From Sphingobium limneticum (lineage in GTDB: Bacteria > Pseudomonadota > Alphaproteobacteria > Sphingomonadales > Sphingomonadaceae), in assembly GCF_008710155.1 (NCBI RefSeq), contig NZ_VYPZ01000004.1, positions 62,001 to 126,000 of the forward strand: a stretch of DNA of 64,000 bases, in the 5' to 3' direction. Below the pieces are notes generated by a model, which saw only the letters and a list, made by a program, of their open reading frames with translations, made no database searches and was not told the origin of the DNA. Positions 39,650 to 48,107 of the stretch are shown here, in pieces. Numbering within the stretch: position 1 is the first letter of the stretch; the number at the start of each line of letters is the position of its first letter. The position numbers and the translations under genes were made by a program.

Positions 39650-41905
39650 TCAGAAATTATAGCGGGCGGTGATGCCATAGGCGCGCGGCGGGGCGTGGAG
39701 CATATAGTCATAACCAAAGGCATCGCGCAGGTTGAGGCCGTACATGAACATCTTCTTGTTGAAGAGGTTCGTAGTCCACAGGCGGATCGCCAGCTGCTCG
39801 CTTTCCCAGCCCAGCGTCGCATTGACCCGGACATTGCCGGGCGCATGCAGGTTGATGTTCCCGGCTTCGTTGTTGAAGGGCGAGAAATATTGTTTGCTGG
39901 TGTAGATGAGGTTCGGCGAGAAGATGATGTTCCCGCTGCCCAACTGCCCCAGCGTCCAGTCCGCGCCGGCATTGATCGTGATCTTGGGCGCGTTGGGCAG
40001 GCTGTTGCCGTCCAGCACCGTGCCCGACAGGGTCAGCTTATCATAAGTCGCATCCAGCCAGGTGAAGGAGAAATTGGTCTTCAGGCTGGAGATGAAGCGG
40101 GTGTTGAATTCCAGCTCGAACCCCTTGATCGTGGAGCCGGGCGCCGAGCGGATGAAACCCGTCGTGCCGATCACCTCATTGAGCTGCTGGTTCTTGTACT
40201 TGGTGAGGAAGGCGGCGGCGGTCAGGTTGGCGCGATTGTCGAACAAGCGCGCTTTGGTGCCGACTTCATAGGCTTCCACCTTTTCCGGCGGCACGAAGTC
40301 GATCGGGTTGCCGGCGTAGAATTGGCTGGAGAAGGAGCCGGCCCGATAGCCGCGGCTGTAATTGGCATAGACCATGGCGCCGCTGTCGAACGTATAGTCC
40401 ACGCCGACCTTGCCGGTGAGGCGGCTGCTGGAGCGACTCTTGTTTGCTTCGGGCGTGATGACGCCTGCGGGTGAGATCGAGCCGTGGGTGAAGGTGATGG
40501 AAGCCGCATCCGGATCGGCCGGATCGAAATCATAGCCGCCGAAGGAGGGGGAGGTTGCCGGATCGGCGAACTGCGTCAGGAAACTGTAGGAATCGTAATG
40601 ACGGCTCCTGTCCTTGGTATAGCGCAGACCGAGCGTGAAGCCCAGATTGTCGCCCAGCTTCTGGTTCAGCTGCGCAAAGGCAGCATAGCTTTTGCGGGTC
40701 TGCTGATAATGCTGGTAGAAATACAGCACCTGCACCAGCCGGTATTTGTCGACATTGTCGATATGATCCCAGCCATAATAGACGCCGGCCTGCACATTGG
40801 TGCCGGCATTATTGTAGGCCAGCTTCACCTCCTGATTAAACTGCTTGTAGGTGTCGCCATAATTGGTCTGAAGATGGCCGATGACGGGCGTGCCTGACCC
40901 TTCCTGCGTAAATTCCTGCTTCGACCAGTCATAGGCGGTCAGCGTCTGGAGCGAGAGGGCGTCGGTCAGCTCATAATTGAGGTTGAACTGGACGCCCGCA
41001 TTCTTGACGTCGTTGAAGCCGAGATCGGGCTGGTTCGTCTCGAAGAAGCTGAGATTGTCCTGCGCGCGATTATAGCCCGATGCGCCATTGGTCAGGTGAT
41101 AGGCGGCAGCCTGCGTCGGCTTGCCCTTCGATCCTGTAAATTTCAGCATCATGTCCAGCCGCTCGGTCGGCCGCGCGCGGATGATGAGGCGACCGGCCAG
41201 ACTGTCGCGGCTGTTGGCGTCGGGCTGGCCGGGGAAGATATTCTTCACGAACCCGTCCGCCTCGACATAATTGACCGAAGCGCGGAAACCCAGCACATCG
41301 TCGACCAAAGTGCCTTCGATCGCGGCCTGGCCCTTCACTTCGTTGAAGCGGCCATAGCCCCCCTCGACATAGCCGCGCGTGCCCGATTCCAGGCTGGGCT
41401 TGACCGAGATGAAGTTGATCGCGCCGCCGGTGGTGTTGCGGCCATAGAGCGTGCCCTGCGGCCCGCGCACCGCTTCGACGCGCTCCAGATCATAAAGTTG
41501 CAGGCCGTGCATGGTGCGGGCGGAGAGGTAATTGTCGTCGGTATAGACGCCGACGGGCGACACCTGATTGGCGCCATATTCATTGCCGACGCCGATGCCG
41601 CGCATGGTGAAATTGGGCTGGGCTTCACCGAAGGCCGACGTGACTTGCAGAGAGGGGACGGCGGCGCTCAGCGCAAAGGTCGAGTTGGCGCCCTGCCTCG
41701 CCAGATCGGTGGGGGTCAGCGCGGTCACGGCGACCGGCACCTTCATCAGCGATTCCGACTGGCGCTGGGCGGTGACGACGATGTCCTCCAGCCCGACATT
41801 CTGCTGCGGCTGCGGCGCCTGCGGTTCCTGCGCAAAGGCAGGCGCGGTCGCCATGGTCAGCGCCAGCAGCGCGCACGATGTATGGAACATAATGTTCTTC
41901 ATCAT
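39650..41905 (-). CDS. TonB-dependent receptor 2
   Basis: This is a 751-aa receptor. Signal: MKNIMFHTSCALLALTMATAPAFA. TonB box: LEDIVVTAQRQ. Plug: YDLERVEAVRGPQGTLYGRNTTGGAINFIS. Barrel with MVYANYSRGYRAGSFSSQ and C-terminal PRAYGITARYNF. It is clearly homologous to receptor 1 (31380) but diverged. AGGAGGGGA precedes two adjacent ATGs (41905, 41902). It is read on minus, downstream of the SDR/CrtC-like genes though with a 146-bp gap. It probably serves the same or a related substrate. Confidence 0.95.
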   Translation of the reverse strand: MMKNIMFHTSCALLALTMATAPAFAQEPQAPQPQQNVGLEDIVVTAQRQSESLMKVPVAVTALTPTDLARQGANSTFALSAAVPSLQVTSAFGEAQPNFTMRGIGVGNEYGANQVSPVGVYTDDNYLSARTMHGLQLYDLERVEAVRGPQGTLYGRNTTGGAINFISVKPSLESGTRGYVEGGYGRFNEVKGQAAIEGTLVDDVLGFRASVNYVEADGFVKNIFPGQPDANSRDSLAGRLIIRARPTERLDMMLKFTGSKGKPTQAAAYHLTNGASGYNRAQDNLSFFETNQPDLGFNDVKNAGVQFNLNYELTDALSLQTLTAYDWSKQEFTQEGSGTPVIGHLQTNYGDTYKQFNQEVKLAYNNAGTNVQAGVYYGWDHIDNVDKYRLVQVLYFYQHYQQTRKSYAAFAQLNQKLGDNLGFTLGLRYTKDRSRHYDSYSFLTQFADPATSPSFGGYDFDPADPDAASITFTHGSISPAGVITPEANKSRSSSRLTGKVGVDYTFDSGAMVYANYSRGYRAGSFSSQFYAGNPIDFVPPEKVEAYEVGTKARLFDNRANLTAAAFLTKYKNQQLNEVIGTTGFIRSAPGSTIKGFELEFNTRFISSLKTNFSFTWLDATYDKLTLSGTVLDGNSLPNAPKITINAGADWTLGQLGSGNIIFSPNLIYTSKQYFSPFNNEAGNINLHAPGNVRVNATLGWESEQLAIRLWTTNLFNKKMFMYGLNLRDAFGYDYMLHAPPRAYGITARYNF

Positions 41906-42051
41906 TCCCCTCCTATATTGTCTTTGTTGGGTTGACCGCCTTCGGCGGTTCGTCTGTGTTCGAAGCTTCCTCTTCCCTTATATTCCCGTCCAATTGCGTT
42001 TGGCGGCCCATTCATCGGCGCGGACGATGGACCGCGCGGACCGCGCGAAGC

Positions 42052-42828
42052 TCATCCGATCGGCACCTGCGTCGGCTGGCCGGTCGCCGCCGTCACGCCG
42101 CCATCGGCGACCACGATCGACCCGTGCATGTAGCTGGCATCGTCCGACGCCAGGAAGGCGACGATAGACGCCATCTCATCCGGCTGGGCTGGGCGCTGCG
42201 CCGGGATGGATCTGAACCAGTCCTCCAGCAATTGCGGAAACGCCTTGAACGCGTCCGTCGCGGGCGTTTCGACAAAGCCGGGGCAGAGCGCGTTGATGCG
42301 GATATTCTCGCGCGCATGATAGGCGGCCATGGCGCGGGTCAGGTTGATGACCGCGCCCTTTTGCGCGCAATAGCTAGGATAGGCGCCATCGCCCGCCAGG
42401 CCGGAAATCGACGCGACGTTGACGATGACGCCGCCGCCCTGCTTGCGGAACTGGCGCACCGCCCCGCGCGACAGGAAGAAGACGGAGTCGAGATTGACCG
42501 CCGTGCTGCGCCGCCATTCTTCCGTACTATGATCGGGGATCAGGGCGACGGCGGCCTTGGCGGCATTGTTGACGAGGATGTCGAGCCGCCCGAACAGGGT
42601 GACCGCCCGCGCGAGCAGCGCTTCGCAATCCGCTTCCTCGCTCACATCGGTGCGCAGGAAATGGGCGTTGGGCGTATCGAGCGCCGCCAGCGCATCGGCC
42701 CCGCGCCCTTCATCCTGCCCGCAGAACAGGACATGCGCGCCTTCGTCCAGCAAGCGGCGGACGATGGCGAGGCCGATGCCCGCCGATCCGCCGGTGACGA
42801 TGCACGCCTTGTTATCCAGCCGCGCCAT
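42052..42828 (-). CDS. Short-chain dehydrogenase/reductase 2
   Basis: This is a 258-aa classical SDR. Cofactor: VTGGSAGIGLAIVRRL. NNA motif: LDILVNNAAKAA. Catalytic Ser NVASISG, Tyr/Lys YCAQKGA. C terminus MHGSIVVADGGVTAA. ATG 42828 is used since the upstream extension to 42888 overlaps the next gene. It follows the CrtC-like gene by 4 bp. The oxidation or reduction step is not predictable. Confidence 0.92.
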   Translation of the reverse strand: MARLDNKACIVTGGSAGIGLAIVRRLLDEGAHVLFCGQDEGRGADALAALDTPNAHFLRTDVSEEADCEALLARAVTLFGRLDILVNNAAKAAVALIPDHSTEEWRRSTAVNLDSVFFLSRGAVRQFRKQGGGVIVNVASISGLAGDGAYPSYCAQKGAVINLTRAMAAYHARENIRINALCPGFVETPATDAFKAFPQLLEDWFRSIPAQRPAQPDEMASIVAFLASDDASYMHGSIVVADGGVTAATGQPTQVPIG

Positions 42829-42832
42829 CGCT

Positions 42833-43948
42833 CTATTCCTTGTCCCAGCGGCTGATATCCATGCCGCTCGTGACGCCCAGCGGCGCATAGGCGCCGAGGA
42901 TCGCCTGCTCGAACACGCCGACCGACTTTTCCTGGCTGCCGTCCGGGTTGGTCAGGGTCAGGTGCGACAGGCGCTGGACATGGAAATTCTGCATCGCCAT
43001 CGGATCGAGATCGTCGACGGTGAAATCCTCGCGCTCCACCTTCAGCGGTACGCCATGATAGCGGCCGTGGAACCATTCGGGATGGAAATAGCCGATGCCC
43101 TTCATCTGCATCCGGTGGAACGGGGTGAATTCGACCGTATAGGGGCCGGTGCCATAATCGACCGTCAGCGTCCCGCTTTCGGGCCAGAGCGTGCCGGCTT
43201 GCAGCACCGTGTCCAGCGTCCCTTCCTCCGTCTCCAGAAAGGCTTCCGGCCCGGCGCCATCGGGGCAGAGGACCGAGCGCCGGTTCCAGACATGCCCGTC
43301 CGGTTCGGCGGCGATGTGGAAGAACAGGCTCTTGCTCGCGAAATTGAGCGGGGTCCATTGCCAGAAATAGCCCTGCGGCGCTTCGGGCACATTGGGCTGC
43401 GGATCGGACAGGCCGATGGGGCGGATGCCCCAGCTACGGTCGCGCGTACCCATGGCGTGGGGCGACAGGTCGATGCGGCGACCATCGATGCTCACCCAGC
43501 CGGACCAGTGGCCGTTCTGGGTCAGGCGGGTATAGTCCAGAAAGCCGCGCTTGCCCACGCGCCGGGTGAAGCGTGGCTCCTCGATCGGGAAGGCACGGCC
43601 GGTTATGGTGAGGTCGGCGGCGATACCGTCCTGCTCCTCGACCACGAAGCGCAGGGTCCAGAGCGGCTTGGGTATTTCCAGCCGCATCGGGCCGATGCTC
43701 ATGTCCATCCGGTCGGTCAGGATGCGCGATCCGCGCAGATTATATTGCTTGCCTTCGACCTGGATGGAAATGCCGCAATCGGTGACGTTGAGGTGGGGAT
43801 AGACCCCCATCCCGATCAGGAAGAAGAGCGAGCCGTCCGGTTCGAACCCGTTGAACCAGTAGCGATCGTAGAAATTCCGGTCGCTGCCCGAATAGCAGAT
43901 GGGTTCTGGCGTCTGATGGATCGGAAAATCGTCGGCGGCTGTAAGCAT
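42833..43948 (-). CDS. CrtC/AttH-like lipocalin-fold protein (DUF7064/DUF7065 type)
   Basis: This 371-aa protein has a beta-rich two-domain pattern. The N-terminal half has YDRYWFNGFEPDGSLFFLIGMGVYPHLNVTDCGISI and MRLEIPKPLWTLRFVVEE. The middle has HAMGTRDRSWGIRP, where His, Asp and Arg-Trp resemble the carotenoid hydratase/AttH sites. The C-terminal half repeats beta strands (VEFTPFHRMQMKGIGYFHPEWFHGRYHG). Such proteins are frequent in sphingomonad and actinobacterial terpenoid/steroid clusters; the reaction is unknown. The start MLTAADDFPIHQTPEP has GGAGAGA upstream. It is co-transcribed with its flanking minus-strand genes. Confidence 0.65.
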   Translation of the reverse strand: MLTAADDFPIHQTPEPICYSGSDRNFYDRYWFNGFEPDGSLFFLIGMGVYPHLNVTDCGISIQVEGKQYNLRGSRILTDRMDMSIGPMRLEIPKPLWTLRFVVEEQDGIAADLTITGRAFPIEEPRFTRRVGKRGFLDYTRLTQNGHWSGWVSIDGRRIDLSPHAMGTRDRSWGIRPIGLSDPQPNVPEAPQGYFWQWTPLNFASKSLFFHIAAEPDGHVWNRRSVLCPDGAGPEAFLETEEGTLDTVLQAGTLWPESGTLTVDYGTGPYTVEFTPFHRMQMKGIGYFHPEWFHGRYHGVPLKVEREDFTVDDLDPMAMQNFHVQRLSHLTLTNPDGSQEKSVGVFEQAILGAYAPLGVTSGMDISRWDKE

Positions 43949-43969
43949 CTATTCTCTCCGTCTATTCTG

Positions 43970-44395
43970 TCAGAAATTGGCGAGGGTTACGCGGCGCCGC
44001 TCGGTCGAGGCGCGCAGTTCGTCCCAGATGGCGCTATTCAGCGCCTGCGCGCTTTGGTCCGTCTCGATCCGCGCTTGTAGGGCGATGAGGGCGCGGCGCC
44101 GCTGATCGTTGATCCGCTCCAGCGTGGATATTTTGAGGTCTTGGGCTTCCTCCTTCGCGGCGTTCCGAAAGGCCGGATCGCCGGTCAGGGCGCTGCCCTG
44201 CCCGAGTAGCGTGGCGAGCGCGGCATTTTCCTGCACCAGCCGGTCGGCGGCGCCGTCCCAGGCCTCCGCCGTCATGTCCAGCATCGCAGCGGTCATGCCG
44301 ACCATATTCGCCTGAAAACCCTTCAGGTCGGGCAGGATCGTCTCGCGCAATTTGCGCGCGACATCTTCGAGCACGGCAGGGATGTCCGGTTTCAT
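43970..44395 (-). CDS. DUF6285 protein (LvaB-like partner of the kinase)
   Basis: This is a 141-aa, mostly helical protein (AVLEDVARKLRETILPDLKGFQANMVGMTAAML, ADRLVQENAALATLLG, LERINDQRRRALIALQARI). It matches what I know as DUF6285, which regularly follows an APH/ACAD10-type kinase. In levulinate catabolism of Pseudomonas putida the small LvaB is needed by kinase LvaA; I infer the same here. The start at 44395 overlaps the kinase stop at 44392, so the two are translationally coupled. The longer frame to 44725 is a shadow. Confidence 0.75.
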   Translation of the reverse strand: MKPDIPAVLEDVARKLRETILPDLKGFQANMVGMTAAMLDMTAEAWDGAADRLVQENAALATLLGQGSALTGDPAFRNAAKEEAQDLKISTLERINDQRRRALIALQARIETDQSAQALNSAIWDELRASTERRRVTLANF

Positions 44396-45420
44396 GATAG
44401 CTTGTCCATCAGTTCGAGGATGGCCCTGTCCTGCGCGTTGCGCAGCCACCAGGCGGCATAGGCCTGAATCACGTCGCGATTCTGGCCGGACTGCCAGACA
44501 TGGGCGCAGCTGTTCCAGATCGCCTGGCCCTTGATACAGTTGAACAATTCCCACCAATGGAGCGCGCGGGGATCGGCGATGAGGCCGCTGGCTTCCTCCC
44601 AGATCGCCACCGCCTGCTCGCGGGTGGCAAGGCCGCAATAACGATCGTCCTTGGCGAAGCAGAAGACGCGCGCCAGGCTCCAGCCCAGATCCTCCAGCGG
44701 ATCGCCCAGATGGGCCATTTCCCAATCCAGCACGGCGATCAGGTCGCCCGCATCATCGTAGAGGAAATTGCCGGCGCGAAAATCGCCATGCACCATCGCC
44801 AGCTTCTGCGCGGTCGGTTGCCAGCGCTCCAGCGCGCGGATCGCGGCGCGGGTGATGGGTTCGGCGCCGACATCATGGCGGTCCAGCACATCGACCCAAC
44901 TGGCCAGTTCCTGCGCGGCGGTGTTTTCCACCGTTGCGGGGCGGGTGAAGCCCATGTCCAGCGCTTCTACCGGCACGGCGGCGAGCCGGCCCATGGTCGA
45001 CCACATTTGTTGCGCGATATGGGGCAGGCGGTCGGCCCAGGCCGGATCCTGAAACTGATATTCGCTGTTATGATAGCCGCGCAGATCCTCCGCCAGACTG
45101 ATCGCGCCGTCGAAATGGGATGCGTCCGGCTCCAGCAGGATCATCTTGGGCACGGGAATGCCATGGCCGTAGATCGCCTGATAGGCGGCAAATTCATGGG
45201 CGCGGTCGCTCTCGACATTGCTGGCGGGCGGGTCGCGCCGCAGGATCATGCCGGTGCGCTGGCTCTCCCCCTGTTCGTCCACATAGGACAGGTCGAAGCG
45301 AAAGGTTTCCCGCGATGCGCCGAGCGGCAGACGGAAAAGATTCTCGACCGCAAGCTGCGTCCATTGGGGCAGCTTGTGGCCGAGATAGGTTTGGAGAAGG
45401 TCTGCACTGATCGGTTTCAT
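44392..45420 (-). CDS. APH/ACAD10-type phosphotransferase (LvaA-like)
   Basis: This is a 342-aa kinase-fold protein. Gly-rich/Lys region: RLPLGASRETFRFDLSY. Catalytic loop: LAMVHGDFRAGNFLYDDAGDLIAVLDWEMAHLGDPLEDLGW, with the His-Gly-Asp Asp and the DxD-like metal Asp in LDWE. This type phosphorylates hydroxyacyl-CoAs (ACAD10/11, LvaA), not aminoglycosides. Its DUF6285 neighbour supports that. ATG 45420 is preferred to the ORF start at 45495. The medium-chain dehydrogenase gene upstream is 75 bp away. Confidence 0.88.
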   Translation of the reverse strand: MKPISADLLQTYLGHKLPQWTQLAVENLFRLPLGASRETFRFDLSYVDEQGESQRTGMILRRDPPASNVESDRAHEFAAYQAIYGHGIPVPKMILLEPDASHFDGAISLAEDLRGYHNSEYQFQDPAWADRLPHIAQQMWSTMGRLAAVPVEALDMGFTRPATVENTAAQELASWVDVLDRHDVGAEPITRAAIRALERWQPTAQKLAMVHGDFRAGNFLYDDAGDLIAVLDWEMAHLGDPLEDLGWSLARVFCFAKDDRYCGLATREQAVAIWEEASGLIADPRALHWWELFNCIKGQAIWNSCAHVWQSGQNRDVIQAYAAWWLRNAQDRAILELMDKLS

Positions 45421-45495
45421 GCGTCTCTCAAAAAGGTCTGGAGAGAAGGTCAGGCTAGGCCGATCCCCGGATAAGGGGGATGGACGGAAATCCAC

Positions 45496-46560
45496 CTATG
45501 CGGAGGCGACGAGCAATTTGACCTGGCTGCCGTCGCCGCCGGTCAGCGCGGCAAAGGCGCTGTCCAGTTCGGTAAGGCCAACCGTGCCCGTGACCATGGG
45601 GGCGAGGCGATCGGGATTGGCGGCGATCATGGTGAAGGCTTCGCCAAATTCCGCTGGCGAGTAAGCGAAGACGAAGCGCAGCGTCAGGCTCTTCTGCAAC
45701 AGGAAGGCCGGCTCGATCGGGTCTGTTTCCATGCAGTTGCCGACCACAACCAGCGTCGCGCCGGTCGGGCATGTCTTCGCCAGCGTCATCAACATGCCAG
45801 GCTTGCCGACACATTCGAAGACGACCGCGCGGCTGCGGCGTTTCTGATCGGTGGTGACGGCCATGGCGTCCGACATGCCGATGGGCAGGCCTAGGTCGGT
45901 CCACCATGCCGGGCCGGCGGCATCGCCCGGCGAAAGGATGATGTCCGCGCCCATCCGTTCCGCCATGGCGCGGCGCGCGGCATTGGGTTCGATCGCTAGT
46001 ACCGGGCCAAGCCCGAGCGCCTTCAGTCGCGCGATGATGAACAACCCCACCGGCCCGCAACCCACCACGGCGAAGGCGCAATCGGCGTCGGCCCCGCTTT
46101 CCGCGACCGCATGGACGGCGACCGACAGCGGCTCGGCCAGCGCGGCGATGTCGGTCGGGACATGATCGGGCACGGGCAGGCAGAGCGCGGCGTCCAGCAG
46201 CATCGCTTCGGCAAAGGCACCGTTATAGCGATTGGAATAGCCGATCAGTTCGATCCCCTGCGGCCCGGTGAGAAAGGGCAGGCCGACGATCCGTTGGCCC
46301 GCGGCAAAGCTGCCGCTCGGTTCGATCAGTTCGCAGCAAAATTCATGGCCCATCACCACTGGCTGAGCGGGATCCATGAAGCCGCGAAAGCCCGCGCGCT
46401 GCAACAGGTCGCACAGATGATCGGCATGGTCGCGGGCATGCAGGTCGCTGCCGCACACGCCGCACACCAGCGGACGGGCGAGCAATTGTCCGGCCGCCGG
46501 CACGGGATCGGGCAGCGATTCCAGCGTGAACCGCCCATCGTTCAGCACCATGGCCTTCAT
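45496..46560 (-). CDS. Medium-chain dehydrogenase, butanediol/sorbitol-type
   Basis: This 354-aa zinc-type dehydrogenase has LVCGVCGSDLHARDH and VMGHEFCCELIEPSG (catalytic Zn Cys, His and Glu) and FAVVGCGPVGLFIIARL for NAD. The four-Cys structural zinc loop is absent (LPFLTGPQGIELIGY instead). CSDH proteins of this shape oxidise secondary alcohols; the substrate is unknown. It is divergent from the epoxide-hydrolase-like gene. Their shared 265-bp promoter contains one full and one partial GntR-type site. Confidence 0.9.
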   Translation of the reverse strand: MKAMVLNDGRFTLESLPDPVPAAGQLLARPLVCGVCGSDLHARDHADHLCDLLQRAGFRGFMDPAQPVVMGHEFCCELIEPSGSFAAGQRIVGLPFLTGPQGIELIGYSNRYNGAFAEAMLLDAALCLPVPDHVPTDIAALAEPLSVAVHAVAESGADADCAFAVVGCGPVGLFIIARLKALGLGPVLAIEPNAARRAMAERMGADIILSPGDAAGPAWWTDLGLPIGMSDAMAVTTDQKRRSRAVVFECVGKPGMLMTLAKTCPTGATLVVVGNCMETDPIEPAFLLQKSLTLRFVFAYSPAEFGEAFTMIAANPDRLAPMVTGTVGLTELDSAFAALTGGDGSQVKLLVASA

Positions 46561-46764
46561 ATATCCTCTCCTTCGCCGTTCATTATCCAGCCGCCTCTTT
46601 TGTTATGTGGCTTCCGGGCTTTGTCAGGGTGCCACGCTTGCCCGCGCGCTACTCATCGCCTGTTCCGAACAAAGTCGGACGATTTTCCATATATGGCGGA
46701 AAGGCCGGAATTATCGGGCTTTGCCGCCATGACGGCATGTGGTGGCATGGATAGAACTGCCAAT

Positions 46765-46777
46765 ATCGTCTAACGAA
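46765..46777. promoter_or_regulatory. GntR/FadR-type operator candidate, site 1
   Basis: ATCGTCTAACGAA fits TNGTNNNACNA. It is 49 bp upstream of the gene at 46826. A degenerate copy (AAAGTCGGACGAT) lies at 46671. Matching boxes lie at 54068 and 63635. Confidence 0.5.
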
Positions 46778-46825
46778 AATATCGGTCAATATCGAGTCGG
46801 CAAAAGACTTGAAGAAAGGAGAGCG

Positions 46826-47224
46826 ATGCGGGACGAGGATCCGCAGGCCGTGGTGGAGGCTTTGATCGACGCGTTCAATCGGCGTGACGGCGTTGCTGTC
46901 GCCGCGCTGTTGCACGATGATATCATGTGCATCGGTATCCCGCTGCCACCGGCGCAGGGCAAGGCGGCGGCGCTGGACCTGCTGGCGCCGTTCCTCGCGG
47001 CGGAGGCGATCGACTGGCAATTGCATGCGATCGCCGTCAATGGCCGGACCGTCCATACCGAACGCACCGACCGTTTTCGTTTTGCGGGCGCGGACTGGAC
47101 GCAGGTGCGGGCGGCCGGCATCTTTGAAGTGGCAGAGGATAGCCGCATTCGTGCCTGGCGAGACTATTTCGATATGGCGGAACTACTCGCAGCGATGCCG
47201 GCTTCGGGGTCGCAGGATATTTGA
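46826..47224 (+). CDS. Limonene-1,2-epoxide hydrolase-like (SnoaL/NTF2 fold) protein
   Basis: This 132-aa protein aligns along its length with limonene epoxide hydrolase. IPLPPAQGK matches MPLPPAYGR. TERTDRF supplies Arg80 and Asp82. WRDYFD supplies Asp113. These equal the Arg99-Asp101-Asp132 triad. The two residues that hold the water (Tyr53, Asn55) are Cys35 and Gly37 here, so activity could differ. ATG 46826 has AAGGAG upstream. It is near a P450 that could make epoxides. Expression is probably under the GntR-type site upstream. Confidence 0.75.
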   Translation: MRDEDPQAVVEALIDAFNRRDGVAVAALLHDDIMCIGIPLPPAQGKAAALDLLAPFLAAEAIDWQLHAIAVNGRTVHTERTDRFRFAGADWTQVRAAGIFEVAEDSRIRAWRDYFDMAELLAAMPASGSQDI

Positions 47225-47233
47225 CGTTGGCCG

Positions 47234-47253
47234 TCCGACCCTTTATGGTCGGA
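47234..47253. promoter_or_regulatory. Inverted repeat TCCGACC/GGTCGGA
   Basis: TCCGACC and GGTCGGA, seven bases each with a six-base spacer, lie 10 bp after the epoxide-hydrolase-like gene and ~88 bp before the LuxR-type gene. No T-run follows. It could be a weak terminator or an operator. A near-GntR box (ATTGTCCGATAAT) follows at 47258. Confidence 0.4.
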
Positions 47254-47340
47254 TGAAATTGTCCGATAATATGGCATCATAGCCGAAGGGCAATTCCACC
47301 GGAGAGCCGCACGAAGCGGCCATGCACGGGAGGCGAGAGG

Positions 47341-48084
47341 ATGAGGCTGAGCCAGGACATATCCGGCTTTACCGACCAGATGGTGACAGATTGCGCGCTG
47401 GGCAGTGCGTCGATCTTCTTTTACGACGACAATGTCGGGGAAGGGCAGCTGTCCTATCTCTACCATGTCGGCGTCAGCGAAGAGGCGCAGCATCGCTATG
47501 ATGACGGCCGCGTATTCAAATCGGACCCTTTTACCCGGCAATTGCTGGCGCGCAGCCACGCGTCCGGGGCGCATTTCGTCCATTGGGGCGATGCGGTGCT
47601 CGATCGGTTCGTGGCGCGGCCCTATACCAGCTTCCTCGATCATTATGCCGTCGATGTCGTCGGTGCTTCCACCCGTCGGTTGGCGCCGGGCCTCTGCCTC
47701 ATCATCGGCGCGCATCGCAAGGGGCGGCGGATCGGGTCGGCCGATGTGCCCGAACCCTTGTTGGAGCAGCGACTCCACAGCCTGTCCAATATGGTGGTCG
47801 ATCATTTTCTGTCGGACCTGATCGACTCGTCGGACGGGCGGGTAGCATTGCGGACGACGATGGGTGGGACGGGGGACGGCGCTGCGCCTTGCGTCGCGGG
47901 CCTGTCCCCGCGTGAGGAGCAACTGGCCGCCCTGCTGTGCCGTGGCTTGCAGAACAAGACGATCGCCTTCGAGATGGATCTGTCGGAAAATACGGTCGAA
48001 AATTACCTCCGCCGGCTTTATCGCAAGCTGGGGGTGCGCAACCGGGCGGGCCTCGTCTTCCGCATGACGCAGCGCCTGCACTGA
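47341..48084 (+). CDS. LuxR-type helix-turn-helix regulator
   Basis: This is a 247-aa regulator. The N-terminal ~175 residues are a sensor region of unknown ligand (SIFFYDDNVGEGQLSYLYHVG, SDPFTRQLLARSHASGAHFVHWGD), without recognisable acyl-homoserine-lactone residues. The C-terminal ~60 are a GerE/LuxR HTH (LSPREEQLAALLCRGLQNKTIAFEMDLSENTVENYLRRLYRKLGVRNRAGLVF). GGGAGGCGAGAGG precedes the ATG. It is followed after 23 bp by a LysR gene, so the two regulators are co-transcribed. Targets are likely the neighbouring catabolic operons. Confidence 0.9.
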   Translation: MRLSQDISGFTDQMVTDCALGSASIFFYDDNVGEGQLSYLYHVGVSEEAQHRYDDGRVFKSDPFTRQLLARSHASGAHFVHWGDAVLDRFVARPYTSFLDHYAVDVVGASTRRLAPGLCLIIGAHRKGRRIGSADVPEPLLEQRLHSLSNMVVDHFLSDLIDSSDGRVALRTTMGGTGDGAAPCVAGLSPREEQLAALLCRGLQNKTIAFEMDLSENTVENYLRRLYRKLGVRNRAGLVFRMTQRLH

Positions 48085-48107
48085 GCGCGGGAAAGGGAGG
48101 ACAGACC

